NCBI GenBank assembly: GCA_965367295.1
Contig: CBDUHN010000064.1
Location: 1-10,146 of the forward strand
Source of the DNA: JAIVHA01 sp965367295
Lineage (GTDB): Bacteria; Pseudomonadota; Gammaproteobacteria; DSM-19610
Direction of reading: 5' to 3'
DNA: 10,146 bases
A program made the translations under genes and the position numbers. This document shows, piece by piece, positions 1 to 6,571 of the stretch. How positions within the stretch are numbered: position 1 is the stretch's first letter; the number at the start of each line of letters is the position of its first letter. Under the pieces are notes generated by a model, which was not told the DNA's origin, did no database searches, and was given only the letters and a program-made list of their open reading frames with translations.

Positions 1-1404
1 GCCGAGACCCACCAGACCCTGGTGATGAACAAGCTGCGTACCCGCATCGCCGTGCAGGTGGATGGCGGCATGCGCACCGGCCGCGACGTGGTGATCGGTG
101 CGCTGCTGGGTGCGGATGAATTCGGTTTTGCCACCGCGCCGCTGATCGTCGAAGGCTGCATCATGATGCGCAAGTGCCATCTGAATACCTGCCCGGTGGG
201 TGTGGCCACCCAGGACCCGGAACTGCGCAAGCGCTTCACCGGCAAGCCCGAGCACGTGGTGAATTATTTCTTCTTCGTGGCCGAAGAGATGCGTCAGCTG
301 ATGGCAAAGCTCGGTTTCCGCACCATCAATGAAATGGTGGGTCGCCGCGACAGGCTCGATATGCGCAAGGCCATCGGCCACTGGAAGGCGAAGGGCCTCG
401 ATTACTCGCGGCTGCTGCACATGCCCGAGACGGTTGCCGATGAGCGGGTGTACTGGTGTGAAACCCAGGATCACGGCCTCGACCGGGCGCTGGACAATAA
501 ACTCATCGAGCAGGCGAAGCCGGCTCTGGAGCGTGGCGAGCCGGTGAAAATCGAGACCCCGGTCAGCAATGTGAATCGTACCGTGGGTGCCATGCTGTCC
601 GGTCGCGTCGCGGAACGCTATGGCCATGAAGGCCTACCCGACGATACCATCCATGTGAAGCTCACCGGCGTGGCCGGGCAGAGTTTCGGTACCTGGCTGG
701 CGCGCGGTGTTACGCTGGAACTGGAAGGGGAAGGCAACGACTATGTCGGCAAGGGCCTGTCCGGCGGCCGTATCAGTATCTATCCCCCGAAGCACTGCCC
801 CATCGTGCCGGAAGAAAATATCATTGTCGGTAACACGGTGCTGTACGGCGCCATCGGCGGAGAATGCTATTTCCGCGGCGTGGCCGGTGAGCGTTTCGCC
901 GTGCGTAACTCCGGCGCCTCCGCGGTGGTCGAAGGCGTGGGTGACCATGGCTGTGAATACATGACCGGTGGCATTGTGGTGGTGCTGGGTGAAACCGGCC
1001 GCAACTTTGCCGCGGGCATGAGCGGCGGTATCGCCTATGTGCTGGACGAGGCCGGCGACTTCAAGCAGCGCTGCAACCTGGCTATGGTGGACCTGGAACC
1101 GATTCCCGAAGAGGATGCGGCGCTGGAGGCCCTTGATCACCAGGGTGGTGACCTGGAAACCCACGGCAAGGTGGATATCCGTTCCGACATGACCCGCTTC
1201 GATGCGCTACGCCTGAAGGGTCTCATCGAGAAGCACCTGCACTACACGGACAGCTCCGTGGCGCGCACTATTCTTGCGAACTGGGAGCAGTATCTGCCGA
1301 AGTTCGTCAAGGTGATGCCGGTGGATTATCGCCGGGCACTGGAAGAAATGAAGCAATCGCAGAATGAATCCGCGGGGCTTGCCGCGGTCGCTGGAGGTAA
1401 GTGA
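1..1404 (+). CDS. gltB: Glutamate synthase (NADPH) large subunit, C-terminal part (5' truncated by window edge)
   Basis: GltB releases ammonia from glutamine and uses it to aminate 2-oxoglutarate, giving glutamate; it works as a complex with GltD in the cytoplasm. The frame is open from base 1, so the gene enters from the left; 467 residues are visible of a protein usually near 1,480-1,500. The visible part starts in the FMN-binding synthase domain (RTGRDVVIGALLGADEFGF). Cys53, Cys59 and Cys64 of the fragment form the C-x5-C-x4-C pattern that binds the 3Fe-4S cluster in this family. Residues of about 200-390 form the glycine-rich GXGXG beta-helix domain (for example VGKGLSGGRISIYPP and GERFAVRNSGASAVVEG). 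The stop TGA (1402-1404) overlaps the ATG of gltD by one base, so the two are translationally coupled in one operon. No lesion is visible. The identification is secure. Confidence 0.97.
   Translation, partial: AETHQTLVMNKLRTRIAVQVDGGMRTGRDVVIGALLGADEFGFATAPLIVEGCIMMRKCHLNTCPVGVATQDPELRKRFTGKPEHVVNYFFFVAEEMRQLMAKLGFRTINEMVGRRDRLDMRKAIGHWKAKGLDYSRLLHMPETVADERVYWCETQDHGLDRALDNKLIEQAKPALERGEPVKIETPVSNVNRTVGAMLSGRVAERYGHEGLPDDTIHVKLTGVAGQSFGTWLARGVTLELEGEGNDYVGKGLSGGRISIYPPKHCPIVPEENIIVGNTVLYGAIGGECYFRGVAGERFAVRNSGASAVVEGVGDHGCEYMTGGIVVVLGETGRNFAAGMSGGIAYVLDEAGDFKQRCNLAMVDLEPIPEEDAALEALDHQGGDLETHGKVDIRSDMTRFDALRLKGLIEKHLHYTDSSVARTILANWEQYLPKFVKVMPVDYRRALEEMKQSQNESAGLAAVAGGK
1393..1398 (+). promoter_or_regulatory. 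gltD ribosome binding site
   Basis: GGAGGT lies inside the last codons of gltB, five bases before the ATG at 1404. It decides between the GTG at 1401 and the ATG at 1404: the ATG has the better spacing and gives the usual GltD N-terminus (MGKPTGF). Confidence 0.75.
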
Positions 1405-2855
1405 TGGGCAAGCCGACGGGTTTCATGGAGTTCGTGCGCCAGGATCGGGATTATGCGCCGGTGGAAGAGCGTATCCAGCATTTCAGGGAATTCGTTATTC
1501 CCCTGAGTGATGGCGAGTTGTCCACCCAGGGTGCCCGCTGCATGGATTGCGGCATCCCCTTCTGTCATCAGGGCTGTCCGGTCAATAATCTCATTCCCGA
1601 CTGGAACGACCTGGTCTATCGCAAGGACTGGCAGCGGGCCATCGAGGTGCTGCATTCCACCAACAACTTCCCGGAGTTCACGGGCCGCATCTGCCCCGCG
1701 CCCTGCCAGGAAGCCTGCACCCTGAACATTGACGATAACCCGGTCACCATCAAGACCATCGAATGTGCCATCGTCGACAAGGCATTTGAGAATGGCTGGG
1801 TGCAACCGTTGCCCGCCGCGCACAAAACCGGCAGAAAAGTAGCTGTCGTCGGTTCAGGTCCGGCCGGCATGGCCTGTGCCCAGCAGCTGGCGCGGGCCGG
1901 CCACGAGGTCACCCTGTTCGAGAAGGCGGATCGGATTGGCGGCCTGCTGCGCTACGGCATTCCTGATTTCAAAATGGAAAAGCAGCTCATCGATCGTCGC
2001 GTGCAGCAGATGGAAGCGGAAGGCGTGGTATTCAGGCCCAACACCCATATCGGTGTGGACGTGCCCGCCCGACAGCTGCTCGCCGAGTTCGATGCCGTGG
2101 CCCTGACGGGCGGTTCCGAGGCACCGCGTGACCTGCCCGTGGAGGGTCGTGATCTCGACGGCGTGCACTTCGCCATGGAATTCCTGCCGCAACAGAACAA
2201 ACGCAATGCCGGTGACATCATTCCCGCGGATATTTCCATTACCGCAAAGGACAAGCATGTCATCGTCATCGGCGGTGGCGACACCGGTTCCGACTGTATC
2301 GGCACCTCCATCCGTCACGGCTGCAAATCCGTTACCCAGTTGGAGATCCTGCCCAGGCCACCGGAAAAGGAAGACAAGGGACTGACCTGGCCTGAATGGC
2401 CGAACAAGATGCGTACCTCCTCTTCCCAGGAAGAGGGCGCCGTGCGTGACTGGTGCGTCACCACCAAAAAGCTGGAAGGCGAGAATGGTAAGGTCACCCG
2501 GATTCACTGCGCGCGCGTGGAGTGGAGCAGGGACGAGAACAATGCCTGGCAGATGAACGAAGTGCCCGGCTCCGAATTCGCGCTCGATGCCGATCTGGTA
2601 TTGCTGGCCATGGGTTTCGTGCACCCGGTACAGGAAGGCATGCTCAACGAGCTGGGTGTGAAGTATGACGGGCGCGGCAATGTGCAGGGCAGCACCGAAG
2701 GGCAGGATGCCTACAAGACCTCCATCGACAAGGTATTTGCCGCGGGTGATATGCGCCGTGGCCAGTCCCTGGTGGTGTGGGCGATCCGCGAAGGTCGGCA
2801 GTGTGCCCGCGCCATCGATGAGTACCTGATGGGCTCCTCGGAACTGCCGCGCTAG
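1404..2855 (+). CDS. gltD: Glutamate synthase (NADPH) small subunit
   Basis: GltD is the NADPH-oxidising flavoprotein subunit; it passes electrons through FAD and iron-sulphur clusters to GltB. The protein is 483 residues, a normal length for the family. The N-terminus carries the cysteine sets for two 4Fe-4S clusters: C46, C49, C54 and C58 (CMDCGIPFCHQGC), then C97, C101 and C105 (CPAPCQEAC). The FAD dinucleotide-binding motif GSGPAG is at 150-155, and the second, NADPH-binding Rossmann motif GGGDTGSDC is at about 290-298. The C-terminal VFAAGDMRRGQSLVVWAI segment closes the FAD site, as in related pyridine-nucleotide oxidoreductases. The start is the ATG that overlaps the gltB stop, behind a GGAGGT site; a GTG one codon earlier is possible but less well placed. 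It is cotranscribed with gltB. Confidence 0.97.
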   Translation: MGKPTGFMEFVRQDRDYAPVEERIQHFREFVIPLSDGELSTQGARCMDCGIPFCHQGCPVNNLIPDWNDLVYRKDWQRAIEVLHSTNNFPEFTGRICPAPCQEACTLNIDDNPVTIKTIECAIVDKAFENGWVQPLPAAHKTGRKVAVVGSGPAGMACAQQLARAGHEVTLFEKADRIGGLLRYGIPDFKMEKQLIDRRVQQMEAEGVVFRPNTHIGVDVPARQLLAEFDAVALTGGSEAPRDLPVEGRDLDGVHFAMEFLPQQNKRNAGDIIPADISITAKDKHVIVIGGGDTGSDCIGTSIRHGCKSVTQLEILPRPPEKEDKGLTWPEWPNKMRTSSSQEEGAVRDWCVTTKKLEGENGKVTRIHCARVEWSRDENNAWQMNEVPGSEFALDADLVLLAMGFVHPVQEGMLNELGVKYDGRGNVQGSTEGQDAYKTSIDKVFAAGDMRRGQSLVVWAIREGRQCARAIDEYLMGSSELPR

Positions 2856-2876
2856 CTAACGGTCAAACCGGAACGC

Positions 2877-2903
2877 GACAAAGGGGCGTCGTGCCCCTTT
2901 GTC
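2877..2903 (+). terminator. Hairpin terminator after gltBD
   Basis: An 11-bp perfect stem (GACAAAGGGGC at 2877-2887 paired with GCCCCTTTGTC at 2893-2903) closes a GTCGT loop and starts 21 bases after the gltD stop. A further C-G pair extends it. The three T residues are within the stem and no long T tract follows, so it is terminator-like rather than a textbook intrinsic terminator. It could also work in both directions. Confidence 0.6.
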
Positions 2904-2911
2904 GTCCGTAG

Positions 2912-2929
2912 GTCCGAATCTATTCGGAC
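2912..2929. repeat. Small inverted repeat in the gltD-hemE gap
   Basis: GTCCGAAT and ATTCGGAC form an 8-bp palindrome with two central bases (in a hairpin, effectively a 7-bp stem with a TCTA loop). TTCGGAC recurs at 2990-2996, closer to hemE. It may be a second arm of the terminator region or an operator; nothing more can be said. I see no convincing -35/-10 pair for hemE in 2856-3043. Confidence 0.3.
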
Positions 2930-3043
2930 GCCATTACGCCGCCCAGACCTCAAAACCGGTGCACTAACCAATGTAGATCCAAATTTGCCTTCGGACAAAA
3001 CCACCCCCCAAACTCCGCTAAACCTGTGGCACAATCCCCCTCC

Positions 3044-4108
3044 ATGACCGAATTGAAAAACGACCGTTTTCTCCGCGCCCTGCTCAGGCAGCCCGTCGAC
3101 ATGACTCCTGTCTGGATGATGCGCCAGGCTGGCCGTTACCTGCCCGAATACCGGGCGACCCGCAAAAAAGCCGGCAGCTTCATGGACCTGTGCATGAACC
3201 CGGAGCTGGCCTGCGAAGTGACCCTGCAGCCACTGGAGCGTTTCCCGCTGGATGCTGCGATCCTGTTTTCCGACATCCTCACTGTGCCCGATGCCATGGG
3301 CCTCGGCCTGTTTTTTGAAGAAGGGGAAGGGCCTCGGTTCAAATATCCTGTGCGCACCGCGGCCGATGTGGCGAAGCTCGCCGTCCCCGATCCCGAGCAG
3401 GAACTGCGTTATGTGATGGATGCCGTACGCACCATTCGCCGGGATCTGGCCGGGCGCGTGCCACTGATTGGTTTTTCCGGCAGCCCCTGGACCCTGGCCA
3501 CCTACATGGTGGAGGGTGGTAGCAGCAAGGATTTCCGCACCATCAAGGCGATGCTGTACGATCGTCCGGACCTGATGCACCAGGTGCTCGATGTCACCAC
3601 CCGCGCCGTAATCGAATATCTCAACGCCCAGATTGCCGCCGGTGCACAGGCCGTGATGATCTTCGATACCTGGGGCGGATCTCTGTCGCCGCGTACCTAC
3701 CGTGATTTCTCGTTGGCCTATATGGAAAAGATCGTCAAAGGGATTACCCGCGAAGCCGACGGGCGTACCGTGCCGGTGATCCTGTTCACCAAGAATGGCG
3801 GGCAGTGGCTGGAAGACATGGCCACCACCGGCTGCGATGCACTGGGAATCGACTGGACCACCGACATCGGCAACGCACGCAAGCGCGTTGGTGACAGGGT
3901 GGCACTGCAGGGTAACCTTGATCCTTCCGTGCTCTATGCCTCGCCGGATACCATCCGCCGCGAAGTGGGCCTGGTGCTGGAGAGTTATGGCAAGGGCAGT
4001 GGCCATGTCTTCAACCTCGGCCACGGCATCCATCCGCAGGTCGACCCCGAGCGCGCTGCCGCCATGGTAGAGGCGGTGCATGACCTCAGCAGGCCCTTCC
4101 ACGTCTAG
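3044..4108 (+). CDS. hemE: Uroporphyrinogen decarboxylase
   Basis: HemE removes the four acetate carboxyl groups of uroporphyrinogen III to give coproporphyrinogen III in cytosolic haem synthesis; it needs no cofactor. With the ATG at 3044 the protein is 354 residues and begins MTELKNDRFLRALLRQPVD, matching the E. coli-type length and start; the in-frame GTG at 3026 would add six unconserved residues. The substrate-binding signature VWMMRQAGRYLPEYR covers residues 23-37. Asp77 in ILFSDIL is the conserved catalytic or pyrrole-binding aspartate, and Tyr154 in SPWTLATYMVEGGSS is the second active-site residue. The C-terminal GHGIHPQVDPE segment holds the conserved histidine. It stands alone behind the gltBD terminator; the gltB-gltD-hemE order is, as I recall, seen in Pseudomonas and related gammaproteobacteria. 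The gene is intact. Confidence 0.97.
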   Translation: MTELKNDRFLRALLRQPVDMTPVWMMRQAGRYLPEYRATRKKAGSFMDLCMNPELACEVTLQPLERFPLDAAILFSDILTVPDAMGLGLFFEEGEGPRFKYPVRTAADVAKLAVPDPEQELRYVMDAVRTIRRDLAGRVPLIGFSGSPWTLATYMVEGGSSKDFRTIKAMLYDRPDLMHQVLDVTTRAVIEYLNAQIAAGAQAVMIFDTWGGSLSPRTYRDFSLAYMEKIVKGITREADGRTVPVILFTKNGGQWLEDMATTGCDALGIDWTTDIGNARKRVGDRVALQGNLDPSVLYASPDTIRREVGLVLESYGKGSGHVFNLGHGIHPQVDPERAAAMVEAVHDLSRPFHV

Positions 4109-4153
4109 TTGCTTCCGCTCGTCATTGTGAGCAAGGCGATGCTATCTCCTCCC

Positions 4154-4315
4154 CCGGGAAAGCCTCGAATGGATACCCGGTAGTCTCCCTCGTTGTTCCT
4201 GCAAATTGCATGGGCACTGAAGTCTCCATGGTGCCAACAGCGCCCATTTTCACGTCAAGCAAGGCAGCTTGGGGTGAGGATTCGGGCGCTGAGCCTGTGT
4301 ACGAGGCTTTCCCGG
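4154..4315. repeat. Structured non-coding element bounded by 14-bp inverted repeats
   Basis: CCGGGAAAGCCTCG at 4154-4167 is an exact inverted match to CGAGGCTTTCCCGG at 4302-4315. Between them sit smaller hairpins. The largest is 4239-4290: AGCGCCC pairs with GGGCGCT, TCAC with GTGA, and CAAGC with GCTTG around an AAGGCA loop. GGCAC/GTGCC near 4213-4235 may form another. There is no credible coding sequence inside. This looks like a small non-autonomous palindromic element or an RNA-level structure downstream of hemE; I do not recognise a family. No target-site duplication is obvious. Confidence 0.5.
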
Positions 4316-4463
4316 AGTGGGTTTCGGTTACATAACCAGAGGTAATTGGCGGGCGCCCCTATGCTGCGCACCGCAAGGCCAAGCGTTATGGCCTTTGCCC
4401 CGTCCACCCTGCTCGTTGTTGACCACTGAAACCGCCACGCTGGCTACGGCTATCAGCCTCGGT

Positions 4464-4472
4464 TGGTATATT
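4464..4472 (+). promoter_or_regulatory. Possible extended -10 promoter, first lipoprotein gene
   Basis: TGGTATATT reads as an extended -10 element (TG-N-TATATT). It would start an RNA near 4479, about 70 bases before the TTG start. No -35 is recognisable. The corresponding site in the second copy is TGGTATACA, so the context is shared. Tentative. Confidence 0.25.
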
Positions 4473-4515
4473 CCTTGCGACCCCTTCACAAACCGCCAGT
4501 TTTTTGGACTGGGGG

Positions 4516-4723
4516 CTCTTTGCTCCAACATTAAGGAGAATCAGACCTTGTATTCAGTTCGTTTGCCCGTTTGTTCCGCGTACCTGTTGTTGCCGCTGAC
4601 CCTGGCCCTGGCGGCCTGTAACAGTAACGATAACGTCACCACGACCACCACCACTAGCACCGATACCACCGCACCCACGGTCAGCAGCACCAGCCCACTG
4701 GACGGGGCGACGGGCGTGGCACG
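4516..4723 (+). repeat. 208-bp perfect direct repeat, copy A
   Basis: These 208 bases are identical to 6364-6571 (offset 1,848). They cover part of the leader, the ribosome binding site, the TTG start, the signal peptide, the Thr-rich linker and the first residues of the Ig-like domain. The flanks on both sides are diverged. A looser upstream match extends back to 4452, with a 7-base insertion (TCACAAA) and one fewer T in the other copy. Confidence 0.95.
4533..4538 (+). promoter_or_regulatory. Ribosome binding site deciding the TTG start of lipoprotein gene 1
   Basis: AAGGAG lies nine bases before the TTG at 4548. The same AAGGAG with the same spacing precedes the TTG of the paralogue. It supports TTG as the real start in place of the upstream GTG at 4317. 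Confidence 0.7.
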
Positions 4724-6242
4724 CACCGGCAGCGTCACCGCCACCTTCGACGAAGATATCTTCGCCACCACGGTCGATGACAACAGCTTCACGCTAGCCT
4801 CCACAGGTGCCGTCAGGAGTAACGTCAGCTTCGACGGTGCAAGCAACGTCGCGACCTTAACCCCGACTGATACCCTGGCGATGGCAACAACCTACACCGC
4901 AACGCTGACCACGAGCATCACCGACCTGTCGGGCAATGCCCTGGCGTCCAGCTATACCTGGAGCTTCACCACAGCGGACGGTGCCTGGGGTACGGCGGCA
5001 ATGATCGAGAGTGACAATACCGGCACTGCGCAATCTCCACAGGTTGCACTTGATACTGACGGCAACGTCATGGTCGTGTGGTATCAATCCGATGGCGCTC
5101 GATACAACATCTGGGCTAATCGCTATGAAGCCGGCACCGACAGTTGGGGTGTGGCTACACTGATCGAGACCGACAATAGCGGTGATACGAATTATCCGCA
5201 GATTGCGATGGATTCCACCGGCAACGCTGTGGCGGTGTGGATGCAATCCGATGGCACGCGGAACAACATCTGGGCTAATCGCTATGACGCTGGAACTGAT
5301 AGCTGGGGTGTGGCTGTGCTGATCGAAACCGATAATGCCGGCCATGCGCTATCCCCGCAGATTGACGTGGATTCTGCCGGTAATGCCATGGCAGTATGGT
5401 ATCAATCCGATGGTACCCGGATGAATACCTGGGCTAACCGTTATGACGCCGGAACCGATAGCTGGGGTGGCGCCGCATTGATCGAGACCGATAATACCGG
5501 CAGTACGCAATCGCCACAGGTCGCGTTTGATTTCAACGGCAACGCCATGGTGGTGTGGAATCATCACGACGGCACTCGTTGGAATATTCAAGCCAACCGT
5601 TATGACGCCGGGACCGATAGCTGGGGTGGCGCCGCATTGATCGAGACCGATAATACCGGTGACGCCTATCAACCTGAAGTTGCGGTGGACAATAGCGGTA
5701 ATGCTGTAGCAGTGTGGATACAATCCGATGGTGTTCGTTTTAACATCCAGGCCAACCGGTACGACGCCGGGACCGATAGCTGGGGTACGGCCGCACTGAT
5801 TGAGACCGATACTGATAGTGCCGATTACCCGCATGTCGCGTCGGATTCGAGTGGCAACGCCATGGCGGTGTGGATGCAATGGGATGGCGCTCGATACAAC
5901 GTCTGGGCGAACCGTTATGACGCTGGCACCAATAGTTGGGGTACGGCAGAACTGATTGAAAGTGATAATGCTGGCCACGCCAATATTCCACGGGTCGCGA
6001 TGGATAGCAGCGGCAATGCAACGGCCGTGTGGGAGCAATCCGATGGCGCTCGATACAACATCTGGGCGAACCGTTACGTTGCCGGGGCCGGCAGCTGGGG
6101 CACAGCAGAGTTGCTCGAGACCGACGACACTGGTAATGCCCAGAACCACGCGGTTGCGGTGGACGGTAGCGGTAACGCTGTGGCGGTATGGCAGCAATCC
6201 GATGGCGCGCGGGACAATATTTGGGCTAACCGTTTCGAGTAA
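4548..6242 (+). CDS. Predicted lipoprotein with Ig-like (Big_5-type) domain and eight-bladed propeller repeats, copy 1
   Basis: The 564-residue protein is of unknown function. Residues 1-24 form a lipoprotein signal peptide ending in a lipobox L21-A22-A23-C24; Asn at +2 would favour outer-membrane sorting by E. coli rules. A Thr-rich linker (31-41) leads to an Ig-like domain at about 42-145 (APTVSSTSPLDGATGV, ATFDEDI, TYTATLTTSITDLSGNAL, WSFTT), typical of the SbsA-like Big_5 family. Residues 147-564 are eight repeats of 53 residues (the sixth has 52, the last 48) built on WGTAxLIETDN, a variable patch, PQVAVDxSGNAVAVWxQSDG and xNIWANRYDAGTDS. The AVDxSGN core resembles NHL-type propeller repeats, and the leading W-strand could close the last blade, so I infer an eight-bladed propeller. 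The TTG start is chosen from the ribosome binding site, the lipobox and exact conservation in the paralogue. The blades are more varied here than in copy 2. Confidence 0.85.
   Translation: MYSVRLPVCSAYLLLPLTLALAACNSNDNVTTTTTTSTDTTAPTVSSTSPLDGATGVARTGSVTATFDEDIFATTVDDNSFTLASTGAVRSNVSFDGASNVATLTPTDTLAMATTYTATLTTSITDLSGNALASSYTWSFTTADGAWGTAAMIESDNTGTAQSPQVALDTDGNVMVVWYQSDGARYNIWANRYEAGTDSWGVATLIETDNSGDTNYPQIAMDSTGNAVAVWMQSDGTRNNIWANRYDAGTDSWGVAVLIETDNAGHALSPQIDVDSAGNAMAVWYQSDGTRMNTWANRYDAGTDSWGGAALIETDNTGSTQSPQVAFDFNGNAMVVWNHHDGTRWNIQANRYDAGTDSWGGAALIETDNTGDAYQPEVAVDNSGNAVAVWIQSDGVRFNIQANRYDAGTDSWGTAALIETDTDSADYPHVASDSSGNAMAVWMQWDGARYNVWANRYDAGTNSWGTAELIESDNAGHANIPRVAMDSSGNATAVWEQSDGARYNIWANRYVAGAGSWGTAELLETDDTGNAQNHAVAVDGSGNAVAVWQQSDGARDNIWANRFE
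4986..6239 (+). repeat. Eight tandem ~159-bp coding repeats (propeller blades) in copy 1
   Basis: The period is 159 bp (53 codons), each unit starting at a TGG codon; unit 6 is one codon short and unit 8 ends early at NRFE. The DNA identity between units is moderate. The most conserved parts encode ANRYDAGTDSWG and LIETDN; the most variable is the four to six codons after the DNxG. Confidence 0.9.
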
Positions 6243-6258
6243 GGTCTGTAATACACGT

Positions 6259-6284
6259 CACCCTGGCAGGCTGCTGCCGGGGTG
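6259..6284 (+). terminator. Hairpin after lipoprotein gene 1
   Basis: CACCCTGGCAG (6259-6269) pairs with CTGCCGGGGTG (6274-6284) over 11 positions with one T-G wobble and a GCTG loop, 16 bases past the stop. No T tract follows, so termination may be partial. It separates the two paralogues and suggests separate transcription. Confidence 0.4.
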
Positions 6285-6305
6285 GTCGTGATAATCAGCC
6301 TCGGC

Positions 6306-6314
6306 TGGTATACA
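6306..6314 (+). promoter_or_regulatory. Possible extended -10 promoter, second lipoprotein gene
   Basis: TGGTATACA sits at the place equivalent to the TGGTATATT of the first gene and after the hairpin of the first gene. No -35 can be named. Tentative. Confidence 0.22.
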
Positions 6315-6363
6315 CCTTGCGATCCCTTCACAAATCACAAACCGCCAGTTTTTGGGCTGGGAA

Positions 6364-6571
6364 CTCTTTGCTCCAACATTAAGGAGAATCAGACCTTGTA
6401 TTCAGTTCGTTTGCCCGTTTGTTCCGCGTACCTGTTGTTGCCGCTGACCCTGGCCCTGGCGGCCTGTAACAGTAACGATAACGTCACCACGACCACCACC
6501 ACTAGCACCGATACCACCGCACCCACGGTCAGCAGCACCAGCCCACTGGACGGGGCGACGGGCGTGGCACG
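6364..6571 (+). repeat. 208-bp perfect direct repeat, copy B
   Basis: Identical to 4516-4723. The first mismatch upstream is G (4515) against A (6363); downstream it is C (4724) against T (6572). The two copies are in direct orientation, so recombination between them would remove 1,848 bp and leave one hybrid gene. Confidence 0.95.

Larger units (their letters stand above)
4109..4547. other. Gene-free region between hemE and the first propeller lipoprotein
   Basis: This stretch of 439 bases has no supported gene. Besides the inverted-repeat element, it contains a palindrome GGTTA-CA-TAACC (4326-4337) and a hairpin GCAAGGCCA / TGGCCTTTGC (4373-4381 with 4389-4398, one bulged T). Its last 96 bases (from 4452) recur upstream of the second lipoprotein gene. 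The opening bases (CGTCATTGTGAGCAAGGCGA, about 4120-4139) resemble, from memory, a degenerate copy of a dispersed CGTCATTGCGAG-type repeat found in many bacterial genomes; this is a weak impression. An open frame running back from the lipoprotein to 4317 is not taken as coding, because the start at 4548 is better supported. Confidence 0.5.

Noticed and set aside
1854..2624. 256-codon minus-strand frame opposite gltD
   Set aside because: Shadow of gltD codon usage; no domain is recognisable.
2852..4102. Long 416-codon open frame on the minus strand opposite hemE
   Set aside because: It is fully antisense to an intact, well-conserved hemE, has low-complexity GC-rich composition, and no recognisable domain or ribosome binding site.
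4317..4547. In-frame N-terminal extension of the first lipoprotein from GTG 4317
   Set aside because: It would bury the signal peptide, lacks a ribosome binding site, and is not shared by the paralogue; the TTG at 4548 has both signals.
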